DNA of 10,065 nt from Phycisphaeraceae bacterium. Its GTDB lineage: Bacteria; Planctomycetota; Phycisphaerae; Phycisphaerales; Phycisphaeraceae. The position numbers and the translations under genes were made by a program. Location: positions 1-10,065 of the forward strand of contig JAJDCV010000189.1 in NCBI GenBank assembly GCA_029260675.1, in the 5' to 3' direction. Shown in pieces: positions 6,374 to 10,065 of this stretch; position 1 is the first letter of the stretch; every line of letters begins with the position of its first letter. The notes under the pieces were generated by a model. That model saw nothing but the letters and a program-made list of their open reading frames with translations. It ran no database searches and was not told the DNA's origin.

Positions 6374-7525
6374 TCAATCTGCATTAACGCGCTGAGAAAC
6401 GACGGACTCCGCGAGTTTGGCGTAGTCTTTGGCGCCGTGGCAGTCCGGCGCGTAGTCGAAGATGCTTTGGCCGAAGCTGGGGGATTCGGCGAGCTTGATG
6501 TTTCGGCGGATCGGGGGGTGGTAGACGATCGCCGAGGCCCAGGGTGCGTCGGTGCCGCGGGCGTCGGTGAGGAAGCTGTTGACGTCGTTGATGACTTCGT
6601 TGGCGAGGATGGTGTTGCCCTCGTGCATGCACAGGACGACGCCGGCGACTGTTAGCGAAGGGTTGATCCCCTGCTTCATCATGGCGATGGTTTCAAAGAG
6701 CTTGCCCAGGCCTTGCAGGGCGAGGAAGTGAGCCTGCATGGGGACGATGACTTCGCTGGCGAGCGTCAGGGCGTTGACGGTGAGCAGGCCCAGGCTCGGG
6801 GGGCAGTCGATGAGGACGTAGTCGGGGGTGATCGGGTCTGGGGTCTGGGGTCTGGGGTTTGTTTCAGATTGTTCGGCTAGACCCGAGACCCTGGACCCTA
6901 TACCTAACAACCCCGCTACCTTCTGCTTGAGCACCGCCTGTGCTGCGCCGGTGACGACTTTGTCGGCCAACTCTGCTTCGATGCCGGCGAGGTTGACTTC
7001 GGCGGGGAGGATCGACAACTGGCTGTCGTCGCCGACGGGTTGCACGACCTGGTCGGCGGTGGTCTGCGGGTCGGCGAGCAGGTCGTACATGCTTTTTTCG
7101 ATGCGGTCGGGATCGACGCCCAGTGACAGCGACAGGTGCGCTTGCGGGTCCAGGTCGATCATGAGGACGCGTTTGCCCATCCGCGCCAGGCCCGCGCCGA
7201 GGTTGGTGCAGGTGGTGGTTTTGCCGACGCCGCCCTTCTGGTTCATCAGCGCGATGATGCGCGGCGGCGTATTGTCCGGTTGATCGGCGGTACCGCTTGT
7301 TGGTTGGCTTGGGGTCGGGCCTTGGACGGGTTGGATGTTAGGGGTAACCACAACCTGCGCTTCGGTTGGCGGATCCTGGGTCGGTTCAGGCTGTGGTGTG
7401 ATCGCGGGTTCGGTGGCGAGGTCAGGCACGGTCGTCGCCGACGGATCCTGGGTGGCGTCCGGGGTATCCGGGGTGTCGGTGTTGGCCGGGGCGGGTGGGA
7501 TGTGTGGGGTGTTGGTCGCGGTCAA
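6374..7525 (-). CDS. ParA/Soj-family partition ATPase with N-terminal extension and repeat insertion
   Basis: A 383-residue ParA-type ATPase of the kind that positions chromosomes, plasmids or protein clusters by ATP-dependent binding to the nucleoid. The deviant Walker A KGGVGKTTT is at 97-105 (signature Lys97, Lys102), switch-like IDLDPQAH at 123-130, and Walker B YVLIDCPP at 236-243. Residues 1-88 form a Pro/Thr/Asp/Gln-rich, probably disordered tail absent from typical Soj (about 250 residues). Residues about 208-234 are a second insertion, built from an inverted heptamer repeat, just before Walker B. The start is TTG at 7525, with GGAGG (minus strand, 7533-7537) 7 bases upstream; the next in-frame Met is residue 94, inside the conserved ATPase. 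No parB or parS-like site was recognised, so the cargo is unknown. It is divergent from atpD. Confidence 0.92.
   Translation of the reverse strand: MTATNTPHIPPAPANTDTPDTPDATQDPSATTVPDLATEPAITPQPEPTQDPPTEAQVVVTPNIQPVQGPTPSQPTSGTADQPDNTPPRIIALMNQKGGVGKTTTCTNLGAGLARMGKRVLMIDLDPQAHLSLSLGVDPDRIEKSMYDLLADPQTTADQVVQPVGDDSQLSILPAEVNLAGIEAELADKVVTGAAQAVLKQKVAGLLGIGSRVSGLAEQSETNPRPQTPDPITPDYVLIDCPPSLGLLTVNALTLASEVIVPMQAHFLALQGLGKLFETIAMMKQGINPSLTVAGVVLCMHEGNTILANEVINDVNSFLTDARGTDAPWASAIVYHPPIRRNIKLAESPSFGQSIFDYAPDCHGAKDYAKLAESVVSQRVNAD
6834..6899. repeat. Palindromic heptamer-repeat element inside parA
   Basis: The left arm is a perfect 7-bp tandem array: GGGTCTG at 6834, 6841 and 6848, then GGGTTTG at 6855-6861. 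The right arm (about 6879-6899) holds the inverted units GGGTCTA, GGGTCTC and GGGTCCA read on the minus strand. A 17-base spacer lies between. The whole is in frame in parA and encodes residues about 209-231. Confidence 0.85.
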
Positions 7526-7567
7526 GCGGACGCCTCCGTGCGTCTATATAAGACGGTATGGCGGGCA

Positions 7568-7576
7568 AGTATAACA
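7568..7576 (-). promoter_or_regulatory. Candidate extended -10 promoter of parA
   Basis: Read on the minus strand the sequence is TGT-TATACT, an extended -10 element with five of six consensus bases. Transcription would start near 7560, giving a leader of about 36 bases that includes the GGAGG site. No good -35 box is visible, which is usual for extended -10 promoters. Confidence 0.35.
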
Positions 7577-7650
7577 CGTCGAACGGTTGGATCGAGTATT
7601 TCCCGGTATCCGTGCGTTTAACAGGTGTTTCACGGGGTTCCGGGGACGAC

Positions 7651-7679
7651 TTGGCAAAGCGGCGGGCGGCCGCTAATCT
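7651..7679 (+). promoter_or_regulatory. Candidate sigma-70-like promoter of atpD
   Basis: TTGGCA (7651-7656, five of six bases of the -35 consensus), a 17-base spacer and TAATCT (7674-7679, three of six bases of the -10 consensus). The start would be near 7686, a leader of about 65 bases before the atpD ATG. If real, atpD has its own promoter. Confidence 0.4.
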
Positions 7680-7750
7680 ACTTGGCCCGGCGGGGTTACG
7701 CGTGGGGCGTGAGCCCGTTAAGTATGGGAAAAACAAGAGGATAACGACAC

Positions 7751-9193
7751 ATGGCTACCACCGGTACGATCTCTCAGGTCATCGGCTCGACCTTCGACGC
7801 CCAGTTCCCCGAGGACGACCTGCCTGAAATCTATAACGCCTTGACGGTCAAGGGCAGCCACCACGGGATCGACATCGACCTGGTCGGTGAGGTGCAGCAG
7901 CACCTGGGCGGCGGTCAGGTCCGTGCGGTGGCGTTGGGTTCGACCGACGGATTGGCGCGTGGGATGAGCGTGGAAGACACGGGCGACTCGGTATCGGTGC
8001 CTGTCGGCGAAGAGGTGCTTGGGCGGGTGTTCAACCTGCTGGGCGAGCCGGTCGACAAGAAGGGGCCGGTCAACGCCAAGAAGACCCGGCCGATCCACCA
8101 GCCCCCGCCGAAGTTCGTCGATCTGAACCCCAAGACGCAGATCCTCGAGACCGGCATCAAGGTTGTCGACCTGCTTTGCCCGTTCGTCCGCGGCGGGAAG
8201 ATCGGTCTGTTCGGCGGTGCGGGCGTGGGCAAGACCGTCATCATCCAGGAGATGATCGCCCGTATCGCGCGGGAGCACGGCGGGTACTCGGTGTTTGCCG
8301 GCGTCGGGGAGCGGACCCGTGAGGGCAACGACCTTTGGCGCGAGATGGACGAGGCAGAGTTCACCGATGCCGAGGGCAAGACCCATAAGGTGCTTGACCG
8401 TGTGGCGATGGTGTTCGGGCCGATGTACGAGCCCCCGGGCGCGCGTCTGCGTGTCGCCCTGGCCGGGCTGACCATGTGTGAAGAATTCCGCGACTCCTCG
8501 GGTAAGGAGACGCTTTTGTTCGTCGATAACATCTTCCGCTTCACGCAGGCGGGTTCGGAAGTGTCGGCGTTGCTCGGGCGTATGCCCTCGGCGGTGGGCT
8601 ATCAGCCGACGCTGTCGACGGAGATGGGCGAACTTCAGGAACGGATCACCTCAACCGACAAGGGCGCGGTGACCTCGATCCAGGCGGTGTACGTCCCCGC
8701 GGACGACCTGACCGACCCCGCGCCGGCGACGACGTTCAGCCACCTCGATGCGTTCGTGGTGCTTGAGCGAAGCGTGGCCGAGAAGGGGATCTACCCGGCG
8801 GTGGACCCGCTGACTTCGACCAGCCGTATCCTCGATCCGGGCGTGCTGGGTGAAGAACACTACGCGGTGGCCCGTCAGGTGCAGTCGATCCTTCAGCGTT
8901 ACAAGAGCCTGCAGGACATCATCGCGATCCTGGGCGTTGACGAGTTGGCCGAGGAAGACAAGCAGATCGTTAGCCGGGCGCGTAAGATCGAGCGGTTCCT
9001 CAGTCAGCCGTTCTTCGTCGCCGAGCAGTTCACCGGGTTCCCCGGCATCTACACGTCGCTTGCCGAAACACTGGACAGCTTCAAACGTCTGTGTGCCGGC
9101 GAAGGCGACGACATCCCCGAAGGCGCGTTCATGTACGTCGGCACCCTCGACGACGCCCGCGCCAAGGCCGAGAAGATGGCCGCGGGGGTGTAA
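7751..9193 (+). CDS. atpD: F-type ATP synthase beta subunit
   Basis: The 480-residue protein is a full-length F1 beta subunit, the catalytic chain of the membrane-bound ATP synthase on the cytoplasmic face. Landmarks are the N-terminal barrel ending near 90, P-loop GGAGVGKT (155-162), catalytic Glu187 in GERTREG, Walker B LLFVDN (255-260) with Asp259, the adenine-pocket region IYPAVDP (347-353), and DELAEED (397-403), the DELSEED lever that touches gamma and epsilon. All key residues are present. The ATG at 7751 is the natural start; the N-terminal strand reads VIGSTFDAQF where VVDVxF is commoner. Normally atpG precedes and atpC follows. Here the upstream neighbour is a diverging parA, and a REP palindrome begins 35 bases after the stop, so atpD stands alone in this window. 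Confidence 0.97.
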   Translation: MATTGTISQVIGSTFDAQFPEDDLPEIYNALTVKGSHHGIDIDLVGEVQQHLGGGQVRAVALGSTDGLARGMSVEDTGDSVSVPVGEEVLGRVFNLLGEPVDKKGPVNAKKTRPIHQPPPKFVDLNPKTQILETGIKVVDLLCPFVRGGKIGLFGGAGVGKTVIIQEMIARIAREHGGYSVFAGVGERTREGNDLWREMDEAEFTDAEGKTHKVLDRVAMVFGPMYEPPGARLRVALAGLTMCEEFRDSSGKETLLFVDNIFRFTQAGSEVSALLGRMPSAVGYQPTLSTEMGELQERITSTDKGAVTSIQAVYVPADDLTDPAPATTFSHLDAFVVLERSVAEKGIYPAVDPLTSTSRILDPGVLGEEHYAVARQVQSILQRYKSLQDIIAILGVDELAEEDKQIVSRARKIERFLSQPFFVAEQFTGFPGIYTSLAETLDSFKRLCAGEGDDIPEGAFMYVGTLDDARAKAEKMAAGV

Positions 9194-9227
9194 GCCTCGA
9201 CCTGTATTACATTTTGTAAAATTACTG

Positions 9228-9256
9228 GAAGCCCACGTTTTAAAAACGAGGGCTTC
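9228..9256. repeat. REP-like palindrome, copy 1 (after atpD)
   Basis: GAAGCCCACGTTTT (9228-9241), one base, then AAAACGAGGGCTTC (9243-9256): 14-bp arms with one mismatch. It lies between the convergent ends of atpD and the transposase gene and can form a hairpin on either strand, so it may also end or protect the atpD transcript. Confidence 0.85.
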
Positions 9257-9270
9257 TGTGTTTAGTTCAG

Positions 9271-9867
9271 TTACTTTTCATCCTGAAACGACCACACCAC
9301 GGCGTCTTCTTTGGAGGCGTGTTCGAGGATGTATCTGTAAACATTGACCTGGTGTTCCCGATCTTTGATCGGGACGATCTTGCCACGCCGCGCCCAGGTG
9401 CCGCCGGGGACGGCGAGACCCGCGCGTGTTAATGCCTTGGATGATTCTTTCTTGGCGATCCCGATGAGATGGCGTACGGGATCATCCACGGCGGATGTTC
9501 GATTGTCTCGAAGCCCACGTTTTGAAAACGTGGGCTTCTGGGCGGATGGGAACCGTGCTAGTACGTGCATATGTGTCGCACTCACACTCACCGCTAGAAC
9601 GTCCAGCCTGTGCACCGAAGCAAGGGCATGAACAATAGCTTCAACCACCACCCTCCGGGCCTCCCCCGACAACACCACCGCCTCTCGCTTCATCCGGCTT
9701 TTCGCTGCCTCATGTCGTTGCTCATACACTCCCGTCGGGGGCGGATTCATGTAATCCCCGTCGACATGTTCGCGGTGGTCTCGTGTCCGAAATCCACGCG
9801 GGTCGCCGGGGAGCCACGCCCCGTATGTGCTGGACATGCAGTGATACCAACAGTTCCACCCGGGCAT
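9271..9867 (-). CDS. REP-associated tyrosine transposase (Y1/HUH family)
   Basis: A 198-residue Y1-transposase-like protein of the subgroup beginning WNCWYHCMSSTYGAWLPGDP, which I recognise from planctomycete genomes. The HUH metal-binding motif is His99-Met-His101 (THMHVLARF), and the likely nucleophile is Tyr179 in VYRYILEH, with Tyr177 as the alternative. Such enzymes cut and join single-stranded DNA at REP hairpins. The ATG at 9867 is chosen because GAGGT stands 6 bases upstream; a TTG at 9882 would add five residues. Residues about 110-120 (QKPTFSKRGLR) are encoded by a perfect REP palindrome, placed between the HUH strand and the DDPVRHLIGIAKK helix. The frame stays open across it, so the protein may still be active with an enlarged loop or may be drifting. 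The conserved end (WARRGK, PIKDREHQVN) is intact. Family call sure, activity not. Confidence 0.85.
   Translation of the reverse strand: MPGWNCWYHCMSSTYGAWLPGDPRGFRTRDHREHVDGDYMNPPPTGVYEQRHEAAKSRMKREAVVLSGEARRVVVEAIVHALASVHRLDVLAVSVSATHMHVLARFPSAQKPTFSKRGLRDNRTSAVDDPVRHLIGIAKKESSKALTRAGLAVPGGTWARRGKIVPIKDREHQVNVYRYILEHASKEDAVVWSFQDEK
9510..9538. repeat. REP-like palindrome, copy 2 (inside the transposase gene)
   Basis: A perfect palindrome: GAAGCCCACGTTTT (9510-9523), a central G, and its exact complement (9525-9538). It is the most regular of the three copies and lies in frame in the transposase coding sequence. Confidence 0.95.
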
Positions 9868-9909
9868 GACAACACCTCGCAATCAAACCATACCTTCAAC
9901 ATTCACCCC

Positions 9910-9945
9910 GAGGCCAACGTTTTGAAAACGTGGGCCCCTTTTTTT
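9910..9945 (+). terminator. REP-like palindrome, copy 3, with T-tract
   Basis: The arms are GAGGCCAACGTTTT (9910-9923) and AAAACGTGGGCCCC (9925-9938), differing from copy 2 mostly at the feet. Seven T residues follow (9939-9945). On the plus strand this has the form of an intrinsic terminator, yet no plus-strand gene ends nearby. On the minus strand it separates the end of the right-hand gene from the transposase start. Confidence 0.6.
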
Positions 9946-9955
9946 GCCACCCCGA

Positions 9956-10065
9956 TCAAGTCCGAAATACTGGGAGAAGATCGTCTGCCAAAGATTCAAA
10001 CTGCTTGTACCAGTTATCAAGCAACTTCCCAAACAACTCGGCAACTTTTTCAGACTCAGGCGGAT
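9956..10065 (-). CDS. C-terminal end of an unrecognised gene
   Basis: On the minus strand a frame is open from the right edge (first whole codon ending at 10063) to a TGA at 9956-9958. It encodes 35 residues ending KQFESLADDLLPVFRT. The peptide is amphipathic and acidic/hydrophobic like a helical C-terminus, and reads more like protein than the other two frames. It is too short to name. The stop lies 17 bases from REP copy 3. Confidence 0.45.
   Translation of the reverse strand, partial: PPESEKVAELFGKLLDNWYKQFESLADDLLPVFRT

Larger units (their letters stand above)
7526..7750. other. Divergent promoter region between parA and atpD
   Basis: The 225 bases hold the starts of two diverging transcripts and no gene. 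A candidate parA promoter and Shine-Dalgarno site lie at the left, a candidate atpD promoter in the right half. The atpD ribosome site is only a weak AGAGG (7736-7740), 10 bases before the ATG. Confidence 0.6.
9228..9938. mobile_element. RAYT transposase gene with flanking and internal REP palindromes
   Basis: One Y1-type transposase gene lies between two copies of a 29-bp palindrome (9228-9256, 9910-9938), with a third copy at 9510-9538 inside the gene. In known REP/RAYT systems a single-copy, domesticated transposase acts on short palindromes spread over the genome. No target-site duplication is evident, as expected for HUH enzymes. The outer limits given are those of the palindromes; the true unit could be smaller or larger. 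Confidence 0.6.

Noticed and set aside
9271..9867. The transposase as a pseudogene because of the internal palindrome.
   Set aside because: The frame is continuous, and both the HUH motif and the C-terminal tyrosine helix are intact; only a loop is enlarged.
9228..9938. The three palindromes as a small CRISPR array.
   Set aside because: Spacing is 282 and 400 bases, one copy is inside a gene, and the units are hairpins next to a Y1 transposase, so REP elements fit better.

Overview
The window is GC-rich bacterial DNA with mostly ordinary housekeeping genes and three kinds of small repeat or mobile insertion. The organism is probably a planctomycete, perhaps of the Phycisphaerae class. The grounds are the high GC, the scarcity of strong Shine-Dalgarno sites before some genes, a GxxExxY cassette, a REP-associated transposase of the TYGAWLPGDPRG type, and a free-standing atpD. 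This is an inference from memory of such genomes, not a search result.

Layout: (1) 1-515 (+) is the 3' end of a PhnD-like phosphate/phosphonate/phosphite ABC transporter binding protein, closed by a good intrinsic terminator. (2) 516-852 has no gene but holds an AT-rich island with dyad motifs. (3) 853-3738 (-) is a full-length single-chain glycine decarboxylase P-protein, gcvP. (4) 3739-4109 is the divergent gap between gcvP and polX. (5) 4110-5885 (+) is a PolX polymerase with a C-terminal PHP nuclease domain; it carries a glycine-rich insertion encoded by a G-quadruplex-like stretch. (6) 5893-6359 is a GxxExxY (PD-D/ExK-like) gene framed by 28-bp inverted repeats and compositionally unlike its neighbours. 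(7) 6374-7525 (-) is a ParA/Soj ATPase with a long Pro/Thr-rich N-terminus and an in-frame insertion made of inverted heptamer repeats. (8) 7526-7750 is a divergent promoter region. (9) 7751-9193 (+) is the F-type ATP synthase beta subunit, atpD, with no other atp gene next to it. (10) 9228-9938 is a RAYT/Y1 transposase gene (-) with a REP palindrome on each side and a third inside its own reading frame. (11) 9956-10065 (-) is the end of an unrecognised gene.

The genes do not form one pathway: glycine cleavage, DNA repair, chromosome partition and ATP synthesis sit side by side with alternating strands, and almost every one is its own transcription unit. The most notable content is the repeat biology. 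Two different palindromic elements lie in frame inside conserved genes (parA and the transposase itself), and a third repeat pair supplies the ribosome binding site of the gene it encloses. I found no multi-gene defence or biosynthetic system that I would call new.
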